Positions 1-10,964 of a stretch of DNA of 64,000 nt are shown here, piece by piece. A program made the position numbers and the translations under genes. Origin of the DNA: Alligator mississippiensis (taxonomy: Eukaryota > Chordata > Crocodylia > Alligatoridae); NCBI RefSeq assembly GCF_030867095.1, contig NC_081835.1, positions 18,608,501-18,672,500 of the forward strand, given 5' to 3'. Within the stretch, counting starts at the first letter, position 1; every line of letters starts with the position of its first letter. Below the pieces are notes generated by a model that saw only the letters and a list, made by a program, of their open reading frames with translations, was not told the origin of the DNA and ran no database searches.

Positions 1-1439
1 CACTAGTGACTCAGTAGCTGGTGCTCATTACTACTGAACTAAAACCCACAGGTAGTGCAAGGGGTTCTGCAATCCAACAGCCCCACATTGCAAGGCCACT
101 GAAGGCACGGTCTCTCCTTCAGGAGTCTTAGTGGTGCTGGGCTCTCTTAATTCCAACTCCATGCTCCTTTCATTCTGGCCCCAATATTCCCCTTGTGGCT
201 TCGGTTGGAGATGCTATTCCTCATTCCCTATCCCAGGTTAAGATGCAGCACTGCCAATGTGGCAAACCATGGACTAGGTCCTAGCAGACAAGTGGCCGTG
301 GGTCAGAGCTGGGAGAACTGCTGTGTACACAAGCACAAAGTGCGTAGGATAACAGAGACGCCCACTCGCAGACCATGGCTAGATACTGCCGACGTTTACG
401 AGACTACCATGCTCCGTTCTGCTTCTCCGTCTTCCCCAAAAGGGCAGCCAGATGCCTCAAGATGAGAGGTGTAAAATGCTCCCATCTCCACCCCTTGAAG
501 CTCTACCTACCCAGATGGTTGCAGAGGTACCCATGGCAAATCCTACCTGAGCATCCGAGAACTCCACTACTCCAAAGCACTAAACTCCTCACAGAAGGGA
601 GCATGAGGGCAAGGCAGGGTGTGACCTACGGGCCAGTTCTCAGACTCTCACTTCTGGCCTGTTTTCAGAAAGTTTCTATTTAACTCTACTGTAAATTGAA
701 AAAAAACAGCCTGGTTCCATGCAAGCCCATTAAATGAACCACGGTCAGGAAAGACACCAGGGTCATATGGTGCCTGAGTGAAAGATAGCTAGAGAGACCA
801 TTTCAGCTAGGAGCTGGAGGAGGCTTATGTGAAGGGGCTTATCCTCATCCTTGGGGAAAGTGGCTGTTTTGTGAAGTGGAAGGCCTGGCCTCCTTATCCA
901 TTAGCCTCAAATTGTGCATGAGAGTAGGATAGCTAAAAAGAGAGACTGTTTCAGCTAGGAGCTGGAGGGGGCTTATGTTAAGAGCCATCCAACTGGACTC
1001 ACTGGGTTACAGAAATATCTTCCAAATGATGCTGTTTTGGATGCAAGAGTAGCACGGCTCCTCACTCCACAGAGAGGGCACAATGGAACAAAGCTGGGGG
1101 GGGCAAGGACAGTTCACAGCAAGGGAAGGGACACTGCAGGGGAGGACAATTGAGATTCTGCACCGGGCAAGGGAAGCTGTTTTGCAGCATGATTTACCAG
1201 GGCTAGTTCTTTTTCAGCTAGGACTTTGTGCCCTTCCAAGTCCTTTCAAATATACCCAAGTCATTCAGCCCTTGGATGGAGATAAATGAGGAGAACTCTA
1301 ATTTATGAACTGCGACTGGAAGTTTCTCTATTCCCAACACTTCTTAGGAGTCGCCAGCTTCCCGCTGCCGACAGGAGCAGGAGGGGGAAACAGGAGTTCT
1401 CGGACTCGCAGGAGAAAGCATCTCATGCCACACACAGGG
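1..1439. other. Flank downstream of CHCHD6
   Basis: Non-coding sequence past the proposed poly(A) site. It contains a diverged direct duplication (784-833 and 928-981) and otherwise nothing I recognise. In human the gene downstream of CHCHD6 is PLXNA1 on the same strand. No PLXNA1 exon is visible here, so it would lie further left. Confidence 0.55.
784..981. repeat. Diverged direct duplication of a unit of about 50 bp
   Basis: Two copies at 784-833 and 928-981 share GATAGCTA and the words TTTCAGCTAGGAGCTGGAGG and GGCTTATGT, with a few substitutions and a small insertion. They are about 145 bases apart. No known family comes to mind; this is probably a local duplication. Confidence 0.8.
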
Positions 1440-1982
1440 ACCATTAAACACTTTATTGTTCTTTGGAGGGAGCCTTGCAAGGGAAGGAATGTGCCTGCTG
1501 GTGTTACAAACAGGAGCACACGAGGAACAGTTAATCCTAACAAGCAGGTCAGGGTTACTTCCCTGAATATTTCAGATTCCTTTCTCTGGAGCACAAGGAC
1601 AAAGGCAACAGCTCGTGAAAGACTGGGTGAGCAAAACCAAAGCTAGTACGAGGGCGATGGGCCTTGTGTTAGATGGCTTCTATGTGACAAACCAGGCTGT
1701 GCCCACTTGTGTTCGTGGGCATCCTGTTCGCAATGATGGAATTTAAAAAGATGAAGCACATTTCCCAGATCAATGCTGCTCTCCCCAAGCCCTCCCTCCC
1801 TCCCCCACCTTCAAACACATCCATTGAGACCATTACATGCAGGCATTTAGAAGAGGAATCATGTCATTTTCCTGACTGCTATAGACAGAAGGCACCAAGT
1901 TTGGTCTGTGTTTATCCAAGGACACTGGGCTTCTGAGGGCTTCTGTGGTCCCTGTGCTCTGCTCTTTCACAGCTGCCAGAAT
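1440..1982 (-). other. CHCHD6: Proposed CHCHD6 3' untranslated region
   Basis: About 540 bases run from the proposed stop to the inferred cleavage site. The stretch has no recognised repeat and ends with an AATAAA signal followed by a GT-rich segment on the minus strand. The exact 3' end is estimated within about 10 bases. Assignment depends on the terminal exon at 1983-2006 being correct. Confidence 0.6.
1452..1457 (-). terminator. Poly(A) signal AATAAA for the minus-strand transcript
   Basis: The minus strand reads GAACAATAAAGTGTTTAATG and then, within about 10-25 bases, a GT-rich segment TCCCTGTGTGTGGC (complement of about 1427-1440). A hexamer plus a downstream GU-rich element at this spacing is the classic vertebrate cleavage and polyadenylation arrangement. 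Cleavage is expected near 1435-1445. It is the natural 3' end for CHCHD6, whose last proposed codon lies about 530 bases upstream. Confidence 0.7.
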
Positions 1983-2006
1983 TTATCCGTAATTCACTAG
2001 AAGTTC
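1983..2006 (-). CDS. CHCHD6: Proposed CHCHD6 terminal coding exon (seven codons plus stop)
   Basis: A textbook acceptor on the minus strand, a pyrimidine run of about 30 bases ending CCTTCCCCAG with AG at 2008-2007, is followed in phase 0 by codons for ELLVNYG and TAA (1985-1983). The donor at 44859 is also phase 0, so the protein would end SAARK-ELLVNYG. Human CHCHD6 ends shortly after the equivalent Lys, and CHCHD3 ends with a similarly short tail, so a tiny last coding segment is expected for the family. A clean 3' UTR and poly(A) signal follow in the right direction. The exon was chosen from splice strength, phase and polyadenylation, not from protein similarity. A weaker acceptor at 1623 giving another short tail remains possible. 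Spliced RNA reads would settle it. Confidence 0.68.
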   Translation of the reverse strand, partial: ELLVNYG

Positions 2007-2164
2007 CTGGGGAAGGAGACAAAAGGGGAAGAGGTTGCTGGTTAGTTATATAGCTGCTGGCACCACACACTTCCCGTTCTGAAATGATGTGTAACTGAGC
2101 TGAGAGACAGATAATAGGAGAAATGGACCATCCCTCAGAGGTTCATCTGACGTTACTGGCTGCA

Positions 2165-3500
2165 AATCACAATGAGATGCATCATGAATGGATGCATACC
2201 AAAAGCATGGTGGGAGGCAACGGTCATTCCAATACTCAAACTGGGTAAGCCGATGGACGACCCGGGAAGCTATAGGCCAATATCCTTTGCACAGCCTACA
2301 AACTCTTAGAACGTATGATCCTCAGGAGAATCAGCCCTTTTATCAAGCCAGTGATCCTCAATGAATAAGTGGGATTCTGGTCTAAGTGAAGTTGCTGCAA
2401 CCAAGTTTTGGCACTCGCAATATAGAATCGAGGCTGGTTTTCAGAAAAAATCCAAGACCGGTGCAACCTCTGGAGACTGGTCATCAGCCTACAACATGGT
2501 CTTAATTAAAGGTCTGATGCTGAACCTCACAAACATTATACCCTGCCACCAAACACTACACCCAATATGGACAATGCTGAGTAATAGGTGGCTATGTGTC
2601 CACCTGGTTGAGTCAGCTCGCCCCGATTCTTGAGCAATGGACTGCCACAAGGCTCAGTACTTACACCAACACTTTTTAAATGTATACACATCTTGAATGA
2701 GGACCTGAATATCATAGAGGAATATTTTCAGAAATGGAGACAAGTCAAATCCCCACAAAACAGTCACTGCATTCCATCTTGATAACAGAAATGCTAAGCA
2801 TACCCCAAAGGTAACTTTTTGCGGCAAACACTGTGCAGCACAGCCCCACTCTGTCTTATCTCAGAGCAGAGTTGGACTGTACATTAACCTTCTGTGACCA
2901 CCTAAAGAAAGCTGCCAAGATGATAAGGGTCAATTTGGTCCAGAAACTGGCATGCACAAGTTGCGGAGCATCAGCATCAGTATTATGGACATCAGTGCTG
3001 GCCCTTGCATACTCCATAGCCCAGTACTGAGCACCAGTATGGACCAGAAGCAGTCATACTCGACTTGTTGACATCCAAATATACTCTGCAATGCAGTGCA
3101 TCACTGAGGCCCTCAAGTCAACCCCAACACGATGGCTGCCACACATGACTCCTCCACTTAATCACTGTGAGGCAGCATTTCTACGGGAAGTCCAGCGAAT
3201 TAAGGAAAACGAACGTCTCCCCATCCACCAGGACCGCAACAATGCCCCTCACCATTGCCTAAAGTTGCACAAACCCTTTTGGATCCACGCGCTTAACCTT
3301 CAACAATATGACTTCAACACTGATGAAGCTTGGAAAACCAAATGAAGCTCACAGGAAGTCCCAATTAAACATCTTGTGATCGATCCAATGAAGAAGGTTC
3401 TTGGTTTTGATCTCCTGCAATGCTCCTGGGCAACTCTAAACCATATCCACACAAACCATGGGAGATGCAGATTAGGGGTGAAGCGATAGAGATTTTTTGG
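2165..3500 (+). pseudogene. Dead non-LTR retrotransposon fragment, jockey-like reverse transcriptase
   Basis: In shifting plus-strand frames the sequence reads as the second half of a LINE ORF2. It starts with IPKAWWEATVIPILK, DDPGSYRPIS and YKLLERMILRRISPF (2190-2340), continues with IEAGFQKK near 2425 and NGLPQGSVLTPTLF near 2633-2680, then EEYFQKW, and ends with ALKSTPTRWLP and FLREVQRIKENERLPIHQD (3108-3230) and FWIHALNLQQ (3280). The order and words resemble jockey-type mobile-element reverse transcriptases. Several stops and frameshifts are present. The segment between the PQGS block and the NEDLN helix is missing, which removes the catalytic YADD motif. The element is 5'-truncated and cannot be active. 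The exact clade is from memory and uncertain. Confidence 0.82.
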
Positions 3501-4480
3501 GCTGATAATGATGGCTGATTTGTAACGAGCCATATCTGCGGATACTGATCTGATTCCGATACGCAGCCTGACAGCTTGGAGAGCAACATCAGGCTGGTAA
3601 GGGGGGGGGAGGCAGATCAAGTTCCCCACAGTGAGGTGGGAGTTGGGCTGGGGTTGCCCAGCCAGGGCAGGGTACGGGACACAGCTGCAAGCAGACTGTC
3701 TGGGGGGCATATGCCCCTGGATCCGCGTGCAGGGCAAGGGTGGGCTGCCATTGCGGGCTTGGACTGGGGTGGCACCAGGCTCTTCCTGGCAAGGGCTGGG
3801 CCAGGCTGCACTCGGGGAGGGCGGTGACAGCACTGGGAGAGGGGTTGGGGGAGGGGGAGGGGGGACTGCAGCCACCCCAAAATTCACTGTAGCCCCCTCC
3901 CCCCAACACACACACACCCTGTAGGCCCCCTCCCAGCGCCACCACCGCCTGCCCCGAGCACAGCCTGGCCTAACCCCTCACCGGGAAAAGCCCAGTGCTG
4001 CCCTGATTCCAGGCTGCAGCGGCAGCCCACCCTCACCCCACATGCAGAGCCAGGGGCACATGCCCCCTATGCCCTCCTGGGGTGTGTGCACCGGCAGGAG
4101 CTGCACCTGCCACCCCGTCCCTGCACCTCCTGGATGAGCCACTCTCAGCTCGGTCCCATGCCCTGCCCCGACTGGGCAGTGCCTGACCCTGCCGAGCCCC
4201 AGCTGCACTCCCTCCATGGTGGCCTTGATCCCCCCCTCCTCCCCCCCCCCAGTCCCTTCCTTCCCCCCACCCCTTTCCCCAACAACAGATTTACCAGCCT
4301 GACGCTGGTCTCTACACTGCCAGGCTGCGCTCCTGGCCGCATGCATGCTGCGGCTGTGCACATGCATGCGGGATTTATTGGCCACGTGAGCCAAAAAAAG
4401 CCATTTGCCAATGCTCTCAATTTTCCTTATATCAGTGCGAAAGCAATATGGGACTGATGTATCGGTGTACCACTAATGTA
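3480..4480. mobile_element. GC-rich fold-back element with long imperfect inverted arms
   Basis: The left arm (about 3548-3840) is repeated in reverse complement on the right (about 3975-4335). AGGCTGGTAA at 3591-3600 matches TTACCAGCCT at 4291-4300. The palindrome-containing GGGGGGCATATGCCCCTGG near 3702-3720 pairs with CCAGGGGCACATGCCCCC at 4050-4067. GGGTGGGCTGCC near 3739 pairs with GGCAGCCCACCC at 4021. The unpaired centre is near 3850-3960 and the outer AT-rich ends are more diverged. It abuts the dead LINE. Probably a non-autonomous DNA transposon; the superfamily is not determined. Confidence 0.72.
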
Positions 4481-4494
4481 GATACTTGATGCAC

Positions 4495-6470
4495 AAATGG
4501 AAAGTCAAAAACTCTCCAGTGTGGTCACCCAGAACAGACCATGGGACATATAATGACTCAATGCATGACCCACAAATATGAAGGAAGTATCACAGTGATA
4601 CACTCTGCTGCTCCTGATGCCATTGTCTGGCTCAGCCACCTAAAATGTTAAATTATAGTTACTGTTCTGTATCTACATCAGCCATATGAAATAAGACGAT
4701 GACAGTGAGATGCAGGGGACATCAGGTCCCCTGAAGCTTCCAAATGGAAGCAGCAGCACAATCCAGAGTAATGAAACAGCCCCTTGCTCCTTCTCTGGCT
4801 TGTCCAAACCAGGAGAATCCCACCGCAGTTTGCAGGGCTGTAAAGCAACTTTCCCAGGGAGGGAAGTTAAAATTGCACTGCTTCCTCAAGAAACACTGTC
4901 GCCCTTCTGCGTAGCCCTCAGAAGCGGCACTCTTCCAACTGAAGTTTCCCCTGCTCCATCCCAAGTAAAACTGACACTGGTTTGAAAAGGTACAGAGCTA
5001 ATCTCACCTGCTCACTTGCTCCAAAGCTCACTTTCCTGGATCACCACCTCTTCTTGTTGATGTAGTGTTAGAGCTAGGATTCCCACTCAGACAAGAAAGG
5101 ATTACTTCCCTCCCAAACCACACCCCACAACTCTCAGTCTCTGCTTCAGGGAAACACCAGCAAGGGACCCCAACCAGACCACATCAAGTCTCAATGAATC
5201 GTCCCTTAGCATAAGCAATGCAAGGAACAGCTAGCTAGATGGTGGTCATCCCTTGTGGTGTCCATGCCCCCCTGGCTGACAGCCACTTCCCCCTCTGCTA
5301 GTGGAGCTGGAAGACAGTGGTAACACCTCACTGACAGACTTGTCTCATAATAGGATGGAGTGGGGAGGTAAGACATGGCTGGACTGGTCTCCTTTCTGGG
5401 AGTCCAGGTCCCACAAGTGATAAGGCTGACTCTGAGGACAAGTGGAACAGCCTACCACCACCTCTGGCTAAAACAACCTGAGGAGCCTGAAGGAAAGCTA
5501 ATGCAAACAGCCTGTAATGACAAGGTTTAAGGATTTCAGTAAGAAGCAGGAGGCCTCCAGCCTCAGACTGTTGTAATCCTGCTGTAAGGAAGGACAAGCT
5601 CACATGTGAGAGCTCTTCCCTGGGACTGCGTCAACACAGGCCACAAAAGGCCTATGCCAATAACCTGCATCAGGAAAGGCTACAGGCAAACTAAAATGTC
5701 TCTGTCTCTTTGTCGGGCGAGTCCTGGACCTGACTTCGTAGTTTGAATGGACTGACTTGCTCACTCCCCCAGCTCAGCAGGGTTTGTGGCACTTTCTTCA
5801 ATTCCTAAGGAAGAAATAAGCCCTGCATAACAGCCTGAGCACGTGCACACACACACACACCCGCACCCTCCTTCCACCTGACACTCCGAGCAGTGCCGCC
5901 GGGGTTGGAACACCCTACACTTCTTCCAGACAGCATGATGTGAGGTAGAGAAAATAGAAATGGAGAGTCCCAGGGGCCACCCACACTCCCAGAAAGGTTT
6001 GAGGGATTTCATCCACTATGTATCAGAAAATTAGCCTCAAACACCAAAGCACAACAGCCCTATTTGCCTCGGCCCAGAGAAATCTCCCTGTTCTGTGGTC
6101 AATGTGCCTGTGAAGCCTGATACTCCACTGCTTATGCCTCCAGCTCCTACTCAAAGCTAGAGGTAAGAGGAGACTTCCAGGACTGTTCATGTTGTTTGCA
6201 GGACATGCCACAACCTCTCCTCACATTCATTTTCCTCCCTCTTTTCTCACCTCTAACTTTAAGGACAGCAGATGTCTCCCAACAGGAGCTCCTACCTCCT
6301 CCCACCAGGGTGGAAGGGGGCAAAACGGACACCACGTGCCACCCAGTCTTCTGCCCAGTGATCGTGGGGCATGTGTGGTACCAGCCAAGCCAACATTTCT
6401 AAATTCAGCTGAAGTCTGAAGAACCCAGGGTCATTCCTTCATAAAAGCCAGTTGCCAGCTGTACCAATGT
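4495..6470. other. Intronic stretch, nothing recognised except a (CA)n tract
   Basis: No exon, RNA gene or repeat family is evident. A short (CA)n run lies at 5846-5860. Confidence 0.5.
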
Positions 6471-6472
6471 GA

Positions 6473-6500
6473 CCCTTTGTACAAAGGGCACCTTTGATGA
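6473..6500. promoter_or_regulatory. Perfect 16-bp palindrome with SOX-like words next to a TCF/LEF-like site
   Basis: CCCTTTGTACAAAGGG (6473-6488) is its own reverse complement and holds two inverted CTTTGT/ACAAAG words typical of SOX HMG boxes. It is followed at once by CCTTTGATGA (6491-6500), close to the TCF/LEF consensus. Binding is inferred from motif shape only. Confidence 0.35.
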
Positions 6501-6509
6501 TTAACAGCC

Positions 6510-7055
6510 AAGGCTCCTGGCATTCGATACCAGTTCAAAAGCTGGACAGTCACCTCCCATGAATCAGCATCAGCGTATCACCAAGCTACACTATAAGGAG
6601 AACTGCACTGGGGGATCCTGTTATGACACTGGTTTCCCTCCTCCTCCTCATCACTAGAGCAAGGCAGAAGGAATCCATCCACATTGAAAGACCCTTGCTA
6701 AAGCCAGCAACAGAAAGGGTGCTGCCAGACTCCTGGTTGATGGGCTCACACAGAGCAAATCAAGTGCCTTGAGTGCCTACCTTACCTGGTGGGCTTCCTT
6801 GTGGAAACCTCCCTCTTTCCTGCAAACACTGAGAATGGGGCCCATTATAGGAATGATATCACTGTGCTGGATAATTCAACTGACAGCTGCTGATGTCACT
6901 GCAGGAGTAAAATCAGTAACAGGTTCGTCTCTGCTGGCCAAGGCACCTGCCAGGGTAGTTATCTGGTCTGTATGTCCTGTGCATCCCAAACATGGTCCCC
7001 TCTCTAACAATGAGCTGGAGGAGGCTCCTAAGGATGCGAGGATAAAGAGAAAATT
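6510..7055. other. Intronic stretch, nothing recognised
   Basis: Unique-looking sequence with no conserved protein words, splice-bounded exon or repeat family that I can name. Confidence 0.45.
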
Positions 7056-7059
7056 ATTT

Positions 7060-7540
7060 GCCAAATGATTTAGTCAAAGCTTCTCTGGAAATCTGTCGAA
7101 TAAGCCATCAATATTACTTGACCAGCTCTAATTTCCAAGGTAATTTTTCTCATCGTTAGTGACTTAAAGTTTTGCATTGAGCAGCGCATTTAAAAAACTC
7201 CAATACTCTTCCTTCAAAATGTAATGAGCGGAGCCACAGAGAGTTGCAATCAATTTCACAATAAAATAACACGGTGGGCTCGTGCTCTAGCATTTAACTT
7301 TGGCATCGAGGAACGCTGCATTCTTTGAAAGAGCCACTGTGGCTCACGCTCACTTATTAACCCTTAAATGATCCTTCGGAACTCAAAAGCCACTCTTCCT
7401 CACTATTAGTTGTGATAATGAGCTGTTATCTTTTTTTATCTGTTTTTACTTGATCGGAGAAAGATAAATTAGCCAGCACTTTCTGATGAAAATCAAGGAC
7501 TTCCAACCTTGACTTATTTATGCATCCCTAGGGAAGGCAT
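7060..7540. promoter_or_regulatory. Candidate conserved non-coding element
   Basis: A block of about 480 bp free of repeats, AT-rich but with several CpGs retained, and rich in homeodomain-type TAAT words. GATAATGAGCTGTTATC (7414-7430) is an inverted pair of GATA motifs spaced by seven bases. This texture is typical of ancient vertebrate developmental enhancers. No alignment was possible, so conservation is inferred. Confidence 0.4.
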
Positions 7541-7544
7541 CAAC

Positions 7545-10500
7545 CTGGAGAATGCCACGCCTTTTTAGTGCTCAAACACTGATATCCATCTCATTTTGGA
7601 AGAGTAAACCCCACTGAAGCCTCTAACACAGCAAGCATCTGACCCCAAAGTCAATGGAGTATGGAAAGGAGTTAGACACCTGCTTCCTGCCATGCCGTGC
7701 ACATCAGGGAAAGTTTCTGTGAACAAAGGCCGAGGATGATGGCACTATCAATCAGCCTAGGCTGCTCCCAATGGGGGCTGGATACAATTACATCTAAGAT
7801 CAACATGCACGAGATGCAGTGACTAATTAATTTTTCTCCCCTCCTAAAGGGCATGTTTTGCTCGTGAAGGTTATGGGACTGGCCCTCCTTGGGAACTGAA
7901 GTGCTCTCGGCACACGGCTGACTGCATAGAGAAGCCTGTCACAGCTGTTCCCACTTCAGCTGCTTGGTGCTGAGACTCAGCCCCCCAGCCCCCCCAAGTA
8001 TTTACCAAGCCAGCACAGACCATTACCATCCTGTCTCCACTAAAGGCTGGTGCTTGATGCTTCAAAGGAATATCAGAAACTTCTAACATGCTTAGGCTCA
8101 ATTTATAATGAAAGTAAAAGACCCAGTGGAGTGTATGGTTAGCTGATGTACGTGCCACTACCTTCCCCTGGATGGAATTAAATGCATGTCACAAACTCCA
8201 TGCTGCTTGCAGCTAACACTGGGACTACTGCTTTTGAGGTCAGAGAGCAGAGCTCCATCCCACTCACACTACCCGGCTCCTAGCAGCCCCAGCATACTGC
8301 ACAGTGGAAACCTTGGAGATCCAGGGGCCTGTGACAAGATCAAGTACTCATGATGGGAGACAAATTGAAATGGTCTTGCTTACCCCAATGCTTGGAGGTG
8401 CTGTTTGGTTGGTTCACATACTGCATGCGGCTCTGTGTGTCTAAAACTAAACTCATACTTTAACAGATGTGTTGATGGACCCAAAACCCACCACCAAGAC
8501 TGGCATCAGTTGATTTCTTTGTTACACTTGCAGCAAGGATGCCAGGAACCAGAGGCCTGTAACTGAACTGCCAAACCCCTCACTCTTAGTAGGAGGAGTC
8601 TGTGCTAACACACCTCACTTATAGCTAGAGGACCTGAGTCTCCAGGGCTGCCAATGTAGCATAACGTGAGTAGAAGCAAGTTTCTCGCAGCTACAATTCT
8701 AGTGCGGTTGGGAATCTGTCCAGTACCAAGGGACATTTTGGCTGAAGAGGCATCTGTTCATCTCCTCCTCACCTCGCCTGGTATGCAGGCATCTGAGTTG
8801 CTAACCCATGACTTCACTGCTGTGAGGCTTTGCCCTTGAGCTAACAGCAGCGAGAATCAGCCGACTGCGAGACTGCCATAGTCTGTCATGTTGCTGCATC
8901 TGCGTGGAAGCGAGCGGCACTCCAGGCCAGAGTTTATCATCAGGGCAGCAAGGAAGGGGCAGGCTCTGTAATCATTTCAGATTCAGACGGTTCATTCTTT
9001 GTGAAGACAGAACCGACTGGAACCTGGGGTGGCTCTGCCCAGATATGGGGGAACCAGGGCTCTCCTGACTGGCCCTGGTACTGACACTGGGAAAGGTTAA
9101 TCCAGCCACAAGGTTCTCCTGCGCTGCTCCACGGCCTTCCTCCCTTCTGCTCCCTACCCAGTGTCATGGCTCAGCTAAGATCACCTGGCCAGTATGAAGA
9201 ACCTCTTCCCTACTTTGCCCTATCCAACCAGGCCAAGGTCTCAGCTGCTGTGGGGCATCCCCCACTGAAAGCCCAAACCCTGCAGACCTTCATCTTCCAG
9301 TGGCTTGTCAGAGATGGTGTCCGACAAGCCACGCTACACAGGGTGCAGTCTATCTATTTGCTCAGCCTTTAATTTTGTGTTGCAGCAGCCAGCACTGCAG
9401 GTCACCTCCGCTGGACAACGTTGCACATTCGTGTTACAATCTGTTGCAGCATGAACGGCACTGAACACAGCATGCACAGCCTGAAATTAAAAAATAGATG
9501 CCCCGCCCTGCTCAGCAACTTGCTTGAGGGGATGCAGGGAGGGTCACTGGAAGAGCTGGAGATCCTGATGCTCAGGCCAGACCTCTCCATGGTAGCACCA
9601 ATATCCACAATCTCTTGCCTTAACCCACCAGGACTGCCCAAGTGTTTTTTTCACCTTTCTTAATTAGGAAGGGACAGTCAGGACAATACCGAAAAAGGCT
9701 GCCAGCTCCACAGTGGGTGTTCTAGGCTTTTCAATGCTCCTATAGGTTGAAGCATTTTGCTGCTGGACTATTAGCACCTCCAACTGTTTTCAGAAACATT
9801 TCGGTCGCTCTGGTTTAATGTATGCTGCAGGTATGTTCTGGTTATGTGCAATTTGTATTGTTGCATTCGGTGTGTGGGCTATTCTGTGGAGCAGCTGTGC
9901 TCACTAATAGATCACAGCAGTTCTACACCCTACAGTTATTGCACAAAAACTCCTCTCTTCCCATTTCATCCTTCAGGATAACATATAGGCCAAGGGTACT
10001 AGGGGAGGCCTACTGTCTTCGGGTTTGGAATTAGAATGGGCAGAAGCATATTTAAGCACCAATAAAAACTGCTCATTCAGTAAGCTACCAGTAGATTTCT
10101 GCTTTCCCATCCTCTATTCTACAGATTGTTTCTAACAGCCTTGAAGAGACAGAGGGAGAACTCAACCAATTAGATTTTGGTCTACCCCCACTCCCCCAGG
10201 AGATATGGGCATCCAAACCCTAATTGACAATAGCATGGAAACCCCTAAAATATACAAGGGGGGCTCGTAGGGAAGCCAGAAAGCACAGCAGTCCTCATTG
10301 GCTTCCTCAGCCTGGCTTTGATTAGGGAGGTGGAAAAAGAAAGAGCGGAGGTCTTGTCTATTTATTCCTTTTATTGTCTCCTTCGACTCAACAGTCTGGA
10401 AGCACTGTTTGCTTTGCTTTGCCACTACATCGCCTGCCGCCTGTGAACTACTGGAAGACGGAGTAATTCACTAGCTCCACTAATCTCTAGCTGTTCTGAG

Positions 10501-10790
10501 ACTCACCTGTTTGTTCATGCATTATAACATATTGATTTCCACGGGACAATCGCTCTGATCATTGTTCTAGCCCAGAAAGAGCCCTAGTCATTAGGCCTGC
10601 TTTATAGGAAATGGTTTTTCTGCTGGCTGAGAGTCTGCACAATTTCCATCAAGCTGCAGATAAACCATCCCTGCTTGGGGTCCAGCTTCCTAACAAAGTT
10701 AGTAGCCCCAGAAAAGCCTCATGAGCAGCAACAGAAGTCCTGTTCAGTTCTGTCCATTTTTGGTGGGAGCTGGAAAATGCTAGGGGCAGG
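7545..10790. other. Intronic stretch, no recognised gene or repeat
   Basis: Mixed-composition sequence with only short open frames in random order. I see no splice-bounded conserved exon and no repeat I can name. Confidence 0.5.
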
Positions 10791-10794
10791 AGGG

Positions 10795-10960
10795 ACAAAT
10801 CGAAGTCTACAAAGAGCCACTCGTGACAGGAGGGCGACTAATTCAATGGTATAATTATCGAGGATGGTGTCTTTGTTAATTAATTGGATTTCACTTTGTC
10901 CTTACCATTTGGAAAGCCCATCAGGCCAGACTGACATAACCAGGGATTGCCAGGCAGACT
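10795..10960. promoter_or_regulatory. Candidate conserved non-coding element
   Basis: An AT-rich, repeat-free block including CTAATTCAATGG and the palindrome TTAATTAA (10876-10883), a homeodomain-type core, plus retained CpGs near 10807-10862. Inferred from texture only. Confidence 0.33.
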
Positions 10961-10964
10961 TCAC

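Noticed and set aside
1..1439. Search for PLXNA1 exons expected downstream of CHCHD6
   Set aside because: No sema, PSI or plexin-like coding words and no splice-bounded frame were found.
1572..1622. Alternative CHCHD6 terminal exon after a CACCCAG acceptor at 1623, ending with ...EKGI and TGA
   Set aside because: The pyrimidine tract is weaker than at 2007 and the peptide is Cys-rich and unlike the family. Kept only as a fallback.
3300..4457. Open frames of 90-205 codons on both strands
   Set aside because: They lie in the fold-back element and the LINE relic; Pro/Gly-rich translations mirror the inverted arms.
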